Part shown: piece by piece, positions 37,751 to 49,694 of the stretch
How positions within the stretch are numbered: the stretch's first letter is position 1
Layout: every line of letters begins with the position of its first letter
Origin: Ursus arctos
Lineage: Eukaryota; Chordata; Mammalia; Carnivora; Ursidae
Length of the DNA stretch: 64,000 bases
Assembly: GCF_023065955.2 (NCBI RefSeq)
Contig: NW_026622841.1
Span: 20,829,501-20,893,500, forward strand
Direction: 5' to 3'
The notes under the pieces: generated by a model
Told to the model about the DNA's origin: nothing
The model's database searches: none
What the model saw: the letters and a program-made list of their open reading frames with translations, nothing else
Program-made: the position numbers and the translations under genes

Positions 37751-38799
37751 GCTCTTTTTTCTTCTCTGGAATACATCAGAATACGCTTGTCAGTGACAAA
37801 GCAGATGGCAATGTCGTCTTTCTATCCCAGTTTATCATGATAAAGCCAACGTACAGGTAAACATTTCTACCCTTTAAACTCAGGTTTTACCTTACTCATG
37901 AATTCTGGCTGAACTCTTTTCTTTTTGCTCTAAGCTTTATGATTCATATGAAATATTGAAATGTTTAACCAAAAATATTTCCCCACTCCTGATTTGCCTG
38001 CTGGTCAGTTGTAAAGACATTCACTTTGCAATAATTAGGTCAGTGCTGACTTGCTGATTCCTTCTTTTATGTCTTCTCTTATTCTTTTGTTCATTAGCAA
38101 ATTATGTAAAGATTGTGGGAGATAGCCACTGAATATTCTGGGAAAGGTAAACGACCAGAAGTCACCAGACGACATTCTTTACACATTGATTTTCTTTTTT
38201 TAGGATTAATGACTACGGTCATTCAGTGCAGGCCTTTCAATTTCGTACTCAGTAGCATTTGTTTAATTAGATGTCTTTTTTGCTCCTTGCACAAATTCAA
38301 TAACACGAGGCTAATTAAGCACCATCATCTGCATATATCTTAACTTAGAGATGAAAATAGAGTCCCTATTTCATTCTGTTGTTTCTCCCTTTAAAAACAT
38401 AAATATTTTTAAAAAATGACCTGAAAGTGGGGAATAGCAGGAAGGGTGTAGAGAAATGTTAACAGGCAGAGAGGATCAACGTCCAATACGCCACATTTAA
38501 GAAACGCTTTAGTACTATAATAAAGTCCAAAGATATTAAGTAACTTTTCCTGCTCAGTTTCCTTTATCATAGGTATTGTGCAAATGAGGCTACAGCGGCA
38601 AAGTTACTCTTGGTTCTTTGGGTATGGATTACAAAATTCATTGATTTTCTAAATCCCTACTTAAGAAACTTTCTACAAGAACTGTTCTTGTGTCATTGAT
38701 GTGTGCTCTCTTATCTGGGAGTATATGTTGTAAGAGGGAAGAGAGGAGATGGCGCTCTGGTCATGGTTCTACTCATCAGGTGCTCTTAACTAGGCAACG
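37751..38799. other. repeat-poor intronic stretch
   Basis: No transposon recognised. Segment 37980-38345 is motif-rich and repeat-free (see findings). The 76-codon frame at 38113-38343 lacks a recognisable domain. Confidence 0.45.
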
Positions 38800-39030
38800 G
38801 TGAGGTAGAGAGAGGACAGCCTTGAAATCAGTGGGGCCTCGGTTTAAATCCCATTTACTGCCACTTTGCCACCATACGACACACCTGTGCTTTAAACTTT
38901 GTTTTGTAAGTGGGATATGTAAACACACACACACACACACATAAGAACAAACAATTGGAAGTAATAACCTAACAGGATGCCTGTGAGAATTAATACATGA
39001 TAATACTTATCAAAGTGAGCCATGTAGTAG
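38800..39030 (+). repeat. MIR SINE with an AC run
   Basis: 'ggcctcggtttaaatcccattta', 'gccactttgccacc' and 'ggatgcctgtgagaattaatacatgataatactta' follow the forward MIR. An (AC)n run of about 20 bases at 38922-38941 has grown inside it. Confidence 0.6.
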
Positions 39031-40659
39031 GTGGTGAATTGAGTCATCTCTTCCCCTGACGTTATCAGTGTCCCTGAAAAGACTGGCAAAAAGAAACTGA
39101 ACCCACTCTCTAAACTGGGAACAGTTGTTTTCATTTTGAAAGTGTTTTGTCTAAATTACAGCTCTCCAACTTCTCTTTATTCTACTCCAACTCCTTGTGC
39201 ACAACGTTTCAGAGTTCTGCTGTGGGCTTTCAATTAACTGTCCATGTATAATAATCAGATGTAAAGCTTTCTGAGAATTCTACTGTACCTGCCAGCCATG
39301 TGAATTCCTGCAGTGGACTGGGACATCAGCTTTCTGATTAGAAAAGCCCTCATCGGTAGTATTTGCCAGTTTCTGCAGGTTAATACTTCTACCATGGCTG
39401 ATTTCAAGCTACCAATGGTTTCATAATCACTTGCAAAATTCTTGAATATTTAAGAATTGGCTCTTATGAGCCAGTCCCAGCTGGCTCCAACACATACCAA
39501 AAAGGAATATGAAGCCAGTGTGTCAACAAATAGACACAGGTCCACATGTCAAATTGGGACGAGTGTGCACGGACTCAACCTTAACACTGACTGCAAAGTC
39601 CTTGTGGACAAGGCCTTTGTTTGATTCAAAGTTTTTAACCTCCGCTACTACTTAGCAATCAAGAGATACTCATAGATGGACAAACTGAAACTCAGATCAC
39701 CACACAATATTTTAATCTTAATTTCTATTAAAATCAGTACAGATGTTATGACTATTAAATTTAGAGTGAAATCATCAAATACCACCTTAATCTTATAGTT
39801 TGCTGGTCCTTGAAAACAACTAAGGTCTTTATAAATACATACAAATATTTAACATCAAATTATGAAATAGTTGTCTTACATTAAGCCATATGAAATGGTA
39901 AACAATCAATTTTTTTTTACCTAAAAATGGGATTTCATATAGTTCACATGAGTAAAATCGTTTTTATTCTTTATCTAGTCCTACCTTTCCAGGTTTTGAT
40001 TAAGGAAATAGAGGCTTCATGGACATTTTAGACGTTTCAGCTGAGATGTTTCAGAAATTTTTCATAAGGGCAATATTATGGACCAAAATAATCAGATTCG
40101 TTCAGTCTTTTCAACGTGTTAATTCATATTGATTTTGAGAGAGAAAAAAAAAAATCCCATACCATAGGACATCTGTAAAAGAGGAAGTCACTTGTGCCAG
40201 AAGCTCCAGACTAACATAAATAAAATGGGGGAAGGTCATAAAAAAGAACAAAATTCCTGGGAAGTCCAGAGCATGTTCGTTTATCCTACCCAAGGTTCTT
40301 CAGAAAGAAATTCAAATCAGATGGGCATCCGAAGGTTTGAGGTGAGGAACAAGATCTGGCATTACAATATGAAATGACCCTCTCCTCAACTTCATGAACA
40401 TCTTACTATCTCAATATATTGTTCTAAAACAAACAACAAAACCCGTAAAAATCTCTGAAATGTAGACGGTAATGAGACTAGGCTATTACCAAATAAATCC
40501 AATACTGGGAAAGGAAATAAGTACTGAATCTCAATGCTTGTAGAAAATAAAAATGGCACTTTGCATATAACGAGATTGTATCTCCTGTGATCGAACTTCT
40601 AGGTTTCATATTCATTCAATCAACAATCAAGAGCAGTGTCATAAAGAGATTAATCTGCA
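39031..40659. other. intronic DNA, nothing identified
   Basis: About 1.6 kb without a recognised repeat, exon or RNA gene. Confidence 0.45.
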
Positions 40660-40885
40660 AGCTTATAAAAGAGCCTAGATTTGAATCTCTGTTTTAACAC
40701 TTAACAACTGGGAGTTCTTGGGTGCAAGTTATTTACCCTCTCTGTGGCTCACTTTCCTATCTACACAATGGGAATCACGACACCAACTTCACTGTATTAT
40801 GAGCCTCGAAGGAGAAGCAATGTAAAGCGTTTATGAGTATACTATTCCAACCACTGTGTGAGGCTAAACGTCAGTCAAAAAATGA
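40660..40885 (+). repeat. MIR SINE
   Basis: 'gcctagatttgaatctctgttt', 'gggtgcaagttatttaccctctctgtggctca', 'tctacacaatgggaatca', 'tgagcctcgaagg' and 'aagcgtttatgag' lie in the forward MIR order. Confidence 0.75.
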
Positions 40886-41153
40886 GTTCTCAACAGAAGA
40901 CACTGAAATTAATTATGTGAAGAAATGACAGAGTCATGTCACTGGGCAATATCTTCTTTTCATCAAGAAGGACTTTTGAAAATTAACAACAGAAAAGGAG
41001 AGGGAGCAGAAGGAGCAGAGAAAGTGTAAGAAAGAGAAATTGCTCTACCACATTCATGCAGAAACAGTAAATATTAATCCTGTCCACTAAAGGAGTTAAC
41101 ACAGACCTTTATAATGAAGCCTGTTCCTGCACAGAATAAAGATGGTATGCTGT

Positions 41154-41373
41154 GGGGCTCCTGGGTGGCTCAGTCAGTTAAGTACCCGACTCTTGATTTC
41201 AGCTCAGGTCATGATCCCAGTTCCTGGGATTGAGCCCCATGTGGGACTCCACGCTCAGCACAGAGTCTGCCTTCCCTTCTTCCTCTGCTTCTCCCCAGTG
41301 TTTGCACTCTGTCTTTCTCTTTCTCTCTTTTTCCCTTTCTCTCTAACAAGTATATAAACAAAATCTTTAAAAA
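41154..41373 (+). mobile_element. SINEC
   Basis: Starts GGGGCTCCTGGGTGGCTCAG and ends 'aacaaaatctttaaaaa'. Target duplication AAAGATGGTATG at 41138-41149 and 41374-41385. The 'gatttcagctcaggtcatg' text and shorter body mark a different subfamily from the copy at 8967. Confidence 0.93.
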
Positions 41374-41435
41374 AAAGATGGTATGGTGCATTAAATTAAT
41401 ATTTTGCTCATCTAAGAATCATGTAAAAACCTTCT

Positions 41436-41636
41436 GGGGCCCCTGGATGGCTCAGTAGGTTAAGCACCTGATTTCAGCTCAGGTCATGATCTCAGAGTCC
41501 TGGTATTGAGCCCCTTGATGGGCTCTCCGCTTAGCAGGGAGTCTGCTTGTCCCTCCGCCCCTCCTCCTGCTTGTGTTCTCCCTTTCCGTCAAATAGATAA
41601 ATAAAATCTAAAAAAAAACCCACAAAAAAAGAAAAA
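41436..41636 (+). mobile_element. SINEC
   Basis: Starts GGGGCCCCTGGATGGCTCAG and ends 'aataaaatctaaaaaaaaa' plus an A-rich stretch. Target duplication AAAAACCTTCTG / AAAAACCCTCTG at 41424-41435 and about 41638-41649. It lies only about 60 bases from the preceding SINE in the same orientation. Confidence 0.92.
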
Positions 41637-41649
41637 CAAAAACCCTCTG

Positions 41650-43291
41650 TGGCAGTGTTACTGCACAAAGTGAATAGTAGCTCCAATCTGAATGAACATT
41701 TTTCTCTCTATGTAAAGGAAAAGTCTGGTCTTTTCATGCAAATGAGATCAGTACCTGTTCCCACATCCTGGGCCCATACAATTCCCAAGTATGTCAATGA
41801 AAGAGCCATGAGATTAATTATTCAGATGGCTTATATCCATAATGCCAAATATCTGCATGTTTGTACTTTTTGCTCAGATCTTTAGAATCACATGCACCCT
41901 ATTTGTGCAGTCATGTGTCTGTGCATATTTTTTGATTTTGGTTATTTATTAAGATCAAATTTACTTAAAAGAAAGCCAGATTATTCTCTGTTCTTCTTTT
42001 AAAGAAAAAGAAAAGCAAAATATTTGTTGCGTTTCCAATTATTTATGCAAGTGCAGAATATCCAACTGGAAAAAACAAAACCAAAAACATATTCACCCTT
42101 ATTTCTTTAAAAAAGCAAAAGTATTACAGCCAAGATCCTGGAATATAACATTCTCTTCCTTTCTGAATGCCTGTGTGGGAATTTTTCAGCAGTGGCAAAT
42201 TGCTGTCACATGGACTATCATCATAGCTGGTGGCTTTACAAATGTGTGGAGCAACCCAGATTCCCACTGGCTATAAATACGCTAGCATGGCTGTTGATGT
42301 GCTCTGTGAGCTGAGGCCCTGTGGAGCTGAGGTTTTCTGGAGAGTGAGGGCTTTACTTCTCTAGATGATCAAAGGATCACCTGGGCACAGACCATTGAAA
42401 AAGGAAAGACTTCACTGGGAGACCAGCTCCCTGATTTTCTGTTCCACGGTATCATCCAGATTGCAAACGGGAGGAGAGTCGGGGGCAGGGCAACAATTCT
42501 TTAACAACTCTGTCAGAAATCGAATGAGACAGACCCATTCCATAAGATTTTCTAATTCTGTCAAAATTATATCTGCTGTCAAGTCAACTATTGGAATGTG
42601 GAAGCAGTAGTAAAATTGACAGTTGCTGGATGAATTCTCAGGTCGTGCTCACATTTGGCAAGCAAATGTGGGGAGTGAACAGAATAACAAGCAACCCAGG
42701 ATCATCCCCATTCAACCCAAAGACAAAGTAAATGGAACGCCATGAGATTACTGAATGAGGTGACTAGCTGGGAGTCCCAGTCTGTAGGAGCTGTAGGCCA
42801 ACACGTATCCCGCAGTTCCTTGGCAACATAGTCTTACGAGTCTATTCTTGCCTATATCAACTGCTGACATTTAAGGTGGACAGTAAGTGTCTTGGGCTAT
42901 TATCTCTAATTAAATATAACTGATAAAATAATTATCTACCTAGAGTTTCCTGTGCTCTCGACAGTCAATTCAAATAGCATACATAGCGTAGCCAAATCCA
43001 ATCTAAGTACATCAAATACAGGGCCCAAATTCCCCAAACACTGCCTGGTGGTTGACTCTATGGCCACCTATATCCCTTGAATTTCATGTTTACCTTCTTT
43101 TCCCAGCCCTCTCAAGTAAGTCTCAATCAGCTTTTGTTTTAAAGGAAAATCACAGGTCTGTTCACCTCATTTCCACTCTAACAATCTATGGACTTACTAG
43201 AGATGCTAAAATACCTTACAAAATTGTTTGTAGTGATTTAGAAAGAAGCAGGAAATATAATATTTGAAAATTAATTTCTGTATCTGTGTTG
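41650..43291. other. intronic DNA, nothing identified
   Basis: About 1.6 kb, repeat-poor. A TATA-like 'ggctataaatacgc' lies at 42269-42282, but no initiator, CpG island or exon accompanies it. Confidence 0.45.
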
Positions 43292-43304
43292 AAAGTACCA
43301 TATT

Positions 43305-43497
43305 GGGGCGCCTGGGTGGCTCAGTTGGTTAAGTATTGGCCTTCAGCTCAGGTCATGATCCCAGGGTCTTGCATCCAGCCTTGCATCAGCGGGGAGCCTG
43401 CTTCTCCCTCTCCTCCCCACTTGTGCTCTCTGTTGCTACCTCTCTCTCCCTCCCTCCCTCTCCCTCTCAAATAAATAAATAAATAAAATCTTTTAAA
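43305..43497 (+). mobile_element. SINEC, shortened head-body junction
   Basis: Starts GGGGCGCCTGGGTGGCTCAG. About 15 bases are missing after 'gtcttgcatccagccttgcatcag' compared with sister copies. Target duplication AAAGTACCATATT / AAAGTACTATATT at about 43292-43304 and 43498-43510. Confidence 0.93.
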
Positions 43498-43510
43498 AAA
43501 GTACTATATT

Positions 43511-44811
43511 TCTTTACTCATACATTCAAAGCGGGCTGTGTGCATTTAGATTGCCATGTCGTAATTATCTTAATACCTGACTGCCCTTTCTTCACTGCCT
43601 CTTCTTTTTCTAGCACTGATGAAGTTGGGTTTGCTCTTAGGTCCTGTATTCCTATCAGTCACCTCTATGGGTGACTATTCTTAAATCAGTTCACATGGAT
43701 CAACTATCACCATCAATGGGTGCCTAGCAAAGCGTATGCCTAGCTCCAATATTGACCCAAGTCCCAGAGTAAAATTTTTAACTGCCTTATCAACATCTTA
43801 ACTTCTATGTCTCATTAGTACCATAAATCCAAAATGTCAAAGATCATTTTTATTCCTAGTATAATCCCATGATCAATTTTGGCTCTCCTCTCACAGACTT
43901 CTTTGTGCTCAAGCGGCATGAGTCCTATTGATTTTATTTTCTAGATAGATCTCATCCCTTCTTTTCTATCTGCACAATCATAAGCCTGGTTCTGCTCCAA
44001 TCATCACTCACTTGAGCCACATTCATAAACTGCAGTGGGTCTAAAATTGTATGGGGTCATATGGGACAGGAAGTGTCCTAACGTGGAAAGATCACTGATA
44101 GGAGGAAGATGTTTAGAGTAATTTGGTATTGCTCTTATCTTCCAAGGAATCTGAAGAACCAAATTATCCTTCATTGACTCTGATCAAAATAAAGCAAAGA
44201 GAATAAACAGTGACCTAGAATTCACTTGTGATCTGTATAAAAACCAATAGGGATATTTAAAAATATATATTTAAAACTTGAAAATAAGAAAAAAAAAAGA
44301 TAGGTTTTATTTTCCATGGGGATATAACAGGCCTATACAAGGATCATTCCATTTTCTAGGGAAATGTACTTTATTAAACTTACTATTTACTATTAATTAA
44401 AGGACTCTAGCCTAGTGAAGTTATAGGTTAACTTGTAGATATCCTGTTCAGTACAAATGCAAGTAATTTCTGTGCAGCAGGGGAAAAAATGTCAGTTTAT
44501 AGTTTATTACCTCAATGAACATTAACCAATTTCATAACTATCCTAGCGATTTTATTCTAACATTCCTTTATTAAAGTGTCCATAAATACTGGCCTTGCCA
44601 TCTTCCTAGTTCTGTCATTAATTAATGAGATGAATAAAATGTTTGATATGTTCATTTTATATTTATATGGAGTCATATTTTTAATTTTTTGAAAATTATG
44701 CTTTACCAATGGCTTAAAAGTAACTGATTATTAGGAAAACCTGCTTTAACTCATGAAGAGTGTCCTCGTTTGCATTGGTGGCATAATATAGAAGGGAGAA
44801 AAGCTATTACT
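43511..44811. other. intronic DNA, nothing identified
   Basis: About 1.3 kb without a recognised repeat, exon or RNA gene. Confidence 0.45.
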
Positions 44812-44824
44812 GAAGCTAGATTTA

Positions 44825-45014
44825 GGGGCATTGTAGCATTCAGTTAAGCATCTGATTCTTGGTTTCAGTTCAGATTGTGATCTCAGGGTCGTGAGATTGA
44901 GACCCGAGTCGAGCTCTGCGCTGGGTGCGAAGTATGCTTTAGGATTCTTTCTCTCCCTCTTCCTCTGCCCGGCTTGCTATCTGCTCACTCTCTCTCAAAT
45001 AATTTTTTTAAAAG
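44825..45014 (+). mobile_element. SINEC, old and diverged
   Basis: Head reduced to 'ggggcattgtagcattcagttaagc'; body 'cttggtttcagttcagattgtgatctcagggtcgtgag', ending 'ctctctctcaaataat'. Target duplication GAAGCTAGATTTA / GAAGCTGGATTTA at 44812-44824 and 45015-45027. Confidence 0.88.
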
Positions 45015-45327
45015 GAAGCTGGATTTAAAAAAAATAAAGTCAATAAAATTTGGTCATTCACATTACCAGTGATAACTGTCTTGTATCTACTATCACATTA
45101 GCTCTGGAAATAGACCTACCTGAAAAGTGAAACGGACAGGAAATTAATCAGAAGAGATATTTAGCACTGCCGCTTCATTTTTTGGTGGGTTGTTGCTCAC
45201 TGTAGCATCACGACCAATTTCTCAAAATAGCCATCTTTTTAACTTGACTACAATCACAGTCTTTGGAAAACCTTTTTGCTCCCATTTTTCTGTGCTACAT
45301 ATAATACAATGAAATAAAGGTATCAAG

Positions 45328-45480
45328 GAGGGCACGTATTGCATGGTGCACTGGGTGTTAATACGCAACTAATGAATCATCGAACTTAACATCAGAAACC
45401 AGGGATGTACCGTATGGTGACTAACATAATATAATAAAAAAAACATTAAAATAAAAAAATTAAAAAAAAATTAAAAAGAA
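45328..45480 (+). mobile_element. carnivore L1 3' end, 5'-truncated
   Basis: 'gagggcacgtattgcatggtgcactgggtgttaatacgcaa', 'aatgaatcatcgaac' and 'gtaccgtatggtgactaacataa' form the 3' untranslated end of carnivore L1, followed by a long A-rich tail. A very short insertion. Confidence 0.85.
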
Positions 45481-46127
45481 ACCCAATGAAATAAAGGAAG
45501 GCAACAGAAGAGCTGAATGAAAGGACTACCAATTTAAAAACAATTAAAAAGAATTCTCTCTCTGTGACATAGTCAGATTGTAGAATTTAGGGCCAAGGGA
45601 GGTCAAAGGGTTCACTGGGTATTACAAAGGTCAGTATGATTTTGTAGCAATTGCAGTGATGACTGAGAGAGAAAAAAAAAAGAAGTCAAACTTTCTCCAG
45701 CTCCACTGTATAATGATCTCTACCTTCTCAAAACCTGTGTAACAGTGATAGCCTTAAGCTCAGAATCTAGCACTTGACTAAATATGGGCTTACACTGTTC
45801 TCTAATCATTTTTAGAATGCATGTTTTATCGTCTATAATGGGAAGGCAACTGCAGTTAAGTAATTCCACTGTTCTGCAGAGCTGAGATCTTTCCTTTACT
45901 TTCTGGGCATTCCTCACTATCCTGAGCATGCACTGGAGGTATCAAATACTAATTATCTTTATTTGCATTGGTTGGTATTTGAAATTTTCATTGTAGTTTG
46001 GTTTTCCAGCTAGAGGACAAGATTTCAGAGTTGCTTCCTTATAGCAGAAATGGTTCTCTTCTGCCCTTTAGAATACACCCTACCCAAGATGCAATTTTCT
46101 AGGCCTCAATGCTTTGCACAAGAATGC
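45481..46127. other. intronic DNA, nothing identified
   Basis: Contains a 69-codon minus frame at 45720-45929 with no recognisable domain. No confident repeat. Confidence 0.45.
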
Positions 46128-46295
46128 AGTGCTTTGCTCAATCGATGCACAAGAATCATATGGAGAATCTTGTTAAATGCAGATTCGGATTCAGTTGGAT
46201 GAATCTGAAACCTGAGACTGTGTTTCTAAGGAGATCCTAGGTCATGCTTATGCTGATGCTGTGGCCCAAGAGAAAATGCTTTTGACCAACTACAC
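46128..46295 (+). mobile_element. MER5-type hAT-Charlie MITE
   Basis: 'aagaatcatatggagaatcttgttaaatgcagatt', 'ggattcagttggatgaatctga', 'ggagatcctaggtcatgcttatgctgatgctg' track the MER5A-type non-autonomous element. No coding capacity; ends approximate. Confidence 0.6.
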
Positions 46296-46654
46296 TTAGG
46301 TAGTTTGTTTTAAAAGCAAGTGGCGATCCATTTTGGGCTTCTGGTTTCTGAATAAGAACAGGAAGCACAGCCATCTGTAATATGGTTAGGAGTTCAATTG
46401 GGCTTTTCCAACTAATCCCTCCTTATTTCATTAAGAATATGCTTCCGAAAATCCAAACTAATTCTAGGAGTGGCTCTATCTAGCCTTCTGTACAACTTGC
46501 AGTGACATCTGTGCCCACAGAGAGACATTTCATCTTCTCACCTTGCCATCCATGGCTTTTGTAAACTGTACGTAAACTACCACTCAATCACATTTTTCCC
46601 TTCTCACCAGGTGCCATTACTCACCCGGCACACAGATTTACTTGGTTGAAGTTA

Positions 46655-46765
46655 ATAATTTCCCCCATACCTGGAAAACATTTCTTCTACTTCTCCACTG
46701 TTCTGTTTCCTTCTTTAGTATCAGTTCAAATGTTACATTCTCCTTGAAGCTTCCGTGATCTACCT
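46655..46765 (+). repeat. L2 LINE fragment
   Basis: 'acctggaaaacatttcttc', 'tcagttcaaatgttaca' and 'ttccttgaagcttccgtgatctacc'-type text follow the L2 3' region. Confidence 0.6.
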
Positions 46766-46839
46766 CTCCCCCGACATTCATGCTTTAGGTAACTGTTTCT
46801 CCTCCCTTGGCTCCTGCAGGAATTGGGGCTATGTACCCA

Positions 46840-47480
46840 ATTATATTGAAGCAAATAGTATTGAAACAGGGAAACCGAAGAGACCCCATGAGAGAAAAAG
46901 CTGTTTTGCTTTGTTTTGTTTTTTCCTTTGCTTCTTGTCTTCTATCCTTGCTAGGACCGGCATCCCCAGCCCACTCTACACATTCCTCAGAATGCAAATA
47001 GCATACGTCCTCCCTGTAAGGGGCAAGGAGTTAAAGATTTCCCCAGAACATGTAACATCTAGGGAAGGACCAGGTGAGAATGACCAGCCAAAGCTGTCAT
47101 ACGCATATTCTACACCACTGTCACTAGACATCTCGACGCCAGGACCCCTGGCTTCAGGGAATAAGTGACTTATGATGGACACCTGGACCTTGTCCTCATT
47201 CTGACCAGTCCCTGGATGCCCAAGAGGACATGTGCATCAGACCATAGTCGTCAGTAAAAATCCCCAGGCCTGGAACAAAGAAGAGACTCCCTCTTTCCCT
47301 TTCCAAGCCTCCAGATGCTTAGTCTGTTTCTCTCTGTATCTTCAATCAACTCTGCTTTCGCCTTCTGTGGGTGCACATTTGATTTCCATCCTCCATGAAG
47401 CCAAGGACCCTCTTGGTGGGTCCTGTGGGGACTCCCCCGCCCTCCCCCCCCACTGGGTCCTCAGACCCTGACTGCCTGCA
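46840..47480 (+). mobile_element. probable endogenous retroviral LTR
   Basis: A distinctly less AT-rich block. Its right part ('cttcaatcaactctgctttcgcc', then 'gaccctcttggtgggtcctgtggggactccc') resembles the R-U5 end of gammaretrovirus-like LTRs. No flanking duplication or internal retroviral sequence was identified, and the limits are rough. The 137-codon frame at 46755-47168 and several opposite-strand frames lie in it and are not viral genes. Confidence 0.45.
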
Positions 47481-47579
47481 TCAGTATTGTAGTTAAAACT
47501 ACAGTCTATGGAGACAGCTATGCATTAATTCATTCCTTTGGCTTGATTCTGACTTCTATGGATTATTAAGGTTATCAAT

Positions 47580-47910
47580 ACAGAGTCCTTGTTTCCAGGA
47601 ACTTACATTTTGGTATGGAGAGACACACATAGACACAAAAGACTATTTCAACTACTGATATGCTCTGTGAAGATGATAGATCAGGGTAACGTGGTTGAGA
47701 GTCATGGTGGAGACAGCAATGCTGGTAGCTAGGAGGTTGGGTAAGATCTTCCTGAGAAGTGATACTCATGTGATCTGAAACCCGAATAAGAGGGAGGTGC
47801 ACGTCTGAAGATTTGGAGGAAGGCTTTCCAAGTTGAAGAACAGCGAGTGTGAAGATCCTTAGTACTGAAAAAGGCAGTGTTAATTACTGACATGTCAGAT
47901 GCTTGAAGAA
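47580..47910 (+). repeat. ancient interspersed repeat, family not assigned
   Basis: 'ccaggaacttacattttggtatggagagacacacatagaca', 'atcttcctgagaagtgatactcatgtgatctgaaacc', 'tttggaggaaggctttccaag' and 'aacagcgagtgtgaagatcctt' follow a well-known mammalian repeat text whose name I do not assign. The ATG frames on the minus strand here are shadows. Confidence 0.5.
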
Positions 47911-48197
47911 AATGTGGGAGGCACAGGAGGAGCAAAAAGAGGAGAAATCGAGTACAAAAACGCCAAAAAGAAGTGATGCTATCGATGCCACCAACATGAT
48001 GCAAGACCATCAGAAGTGTTAGGAAACAAAAGAAGATCCATAACTGTTCCACAAAAAGCTTTGAGATTCCTCCCACCTGCCCCTCTCCACCACTGAAGAG
48101 AATATGTTACCAAGAAGGGCAAGTACTTAAGTTTCCCCCATAAGTTCTATAATGGGGCTGGTCTAGAATGCCAAAAAAAAAAAAAAAAAAAAAAAAA
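47911..48197 (+). pseudogene. possible 3' end of a retrocopied mRNA
   Basis: Ends in a 25-base pure A run (48173-48197). Upstream on the plus strand a frame at about 47910-48020 is open and ends in TAG; it reads MWEAQEEQKEEKSSTKTPKR at its start. I do not recognise the protein. No AATAAA signal lies 10-30 bases before the A run and no target duplication was found, so the A run may belong to another retroposon or be a simple repeat. Confidence 0.25.
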
Positions 48198-49317
48198 TCT
48201 TATCTACACCGACAATTCATATGTAGTTTCTTTAAAAACTCAGCACTCAGTGCCTGCTGGTATCCCAAATACTCTCCAGTCCCACTGGAATCACGAAGCA
48301 CATGGTAAAGAACAGAGATGCAAATTGTGTGATTGCCTCCATGTCCCGCACACTTCCTTCATACATAGAAATCACATGTAATGACGGCATACTGGAAAAT
48401 ATTCCACTGAACATCTTTATAAACATCACACTGCCTACCACAGCAAGTTTGTTCCAGATAGGATGATTTAGCCCCTGTTCACCATCCATGATGGATATCA
48501 CATGCTATGATTCTTCTGTAGGATCAGTAATGGCCCTCACACCCATTGTCCTCACAGAATTATCAGGGAACTTAAAAATTATTAACATACATTTACATAT
48601 ATATAATTTATTGAACAATTAAATATATGCCTGTGTCTTCAGAACGTTAGAGCATGGTTTTCTCCCACGGTGCCCCATCCTCCACCCCCCCTTTTCTCAT
48701 TTTAAATACATTTGGAAACATTCCTTTCAAACTTATCTTGCAGCTTGTCAATGATGTTTCTCTTTTCCACATCCCTTAATTAACTCTTTTCCTCAGGCTT
48801 GCCTGGGGCCCTATTGATTTCTTCCTCCTGCACAATGTTATCAGTGGAAAGGAGCTGCTTTGTGATGACTGTGGAGCACATGCGCTGGCATCTCACAGAT
48901 GTGCCAGGACCACACGTGTCATGTGTGGACTCAACTGAAATGACTCACTTGGACAAGAGGAGTGAGCCCCTCAAGTGCTGCTGAGTTGAAAAGAAGATTC
49001 ACACTGAAGTGATTTGGTTGGAAAAAGAAAAAAGAAAAAGAGAGAGAGTAGCAGAAATAGATGTGTCCTAAGGAGATGAATTATGGGGAAAAAGGATGGA
49101 AAGTGTAGAACAATAATAATTTCAATGGCATAGGAGCCCAGTGAAACAAACCCAGAATTTATTTGCAAATAGCCAGCTCTCAGGCAACATTCTTGGAATT
49201 TAATATTTAATTTTTTAACTGGAATTCAGCACCGAATGATTGTCTTGACATAAAAGACTATTAATTGAATCACTTGAGGTTATTTTTTTTAACTATTTAA
49301 ATGATATTTGCTTTTAA
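48198..49317. other. intronic DNA, nothing identified
   Basis: Contains an 84-codon minus frame (48247-48501) and a 61-codon plus frame (48799-48984) without recognisable domains. It may include an old retroelement I cannot name. Confidence 0.4.
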
Positions 49318-49331
49318 AATCCTAAAGTTCA

Positions 49332-49534
49332 GGGGCGCCTGGGTGGCTCAGTCGGTTAAGTGTCTGCCTTCAGCTCAGGTCATGATCCCAGGGGCCTGGG
49401 ATTGAGCCCTGCATCATCAGGCTTCCTGCTCAGCGGGGAGCCTGCTTCTCCCTCTCTCTCTGCCTGCCGCTCCCCCTGCTATGCTCTGGCTCTCTCTATC
49501 TCTGTCATAAAAATAAATAAAATCATTAAAAAAA
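49332..49534 (+). mobile_element. SINEC, well preserved
   Basis: Starts GGGGCGCCTGGGTGGCTCAG, with a 'tgcatcatcaggcttcctgctcagcgggg' body and an 'aaataaataaaatcattaaa' tail. Flanked by AATCCTAAAGTTCA and AATCCTAACAAGTTCA. Confidence 0.94.
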
Positions 49535-49615
49535 AATCCTAACAAGTTCACAATTTGCTAATTCTGCCCATCAGACGTCAATTAACTACCATTCAATATA
49601 GCCATTTAGCCATTA

Positions 49616-49660
<45 letters not shown>

Positions 49661-49694
49661 ATCTATCTATCTACCCACCCATGATCTATCTATA
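49616..49694. repeat. TCTA tetranucleotide microsatellite
   Basis: About 15 TCTA units, then ATCTATC and CCCACCC interruptions. The second TCTA array in the window after 12233-12366. Confidence 0.95.

Noticed and set aside
42160..42370. Possible promoter at the TATA-like 'ggctataaatacgc' (about 42269-42282)
   Set aside because: No CpG enrichment, initiator, downstream exon or other support; a lone TATA-like word is expected by chance.
46755..47168. 137-codon plus frame and several opposite-strand frames
   Set aside because: They lie in the less AT-rich LTR-like block; frames on both strands at once and lack of any domain argue against coding.
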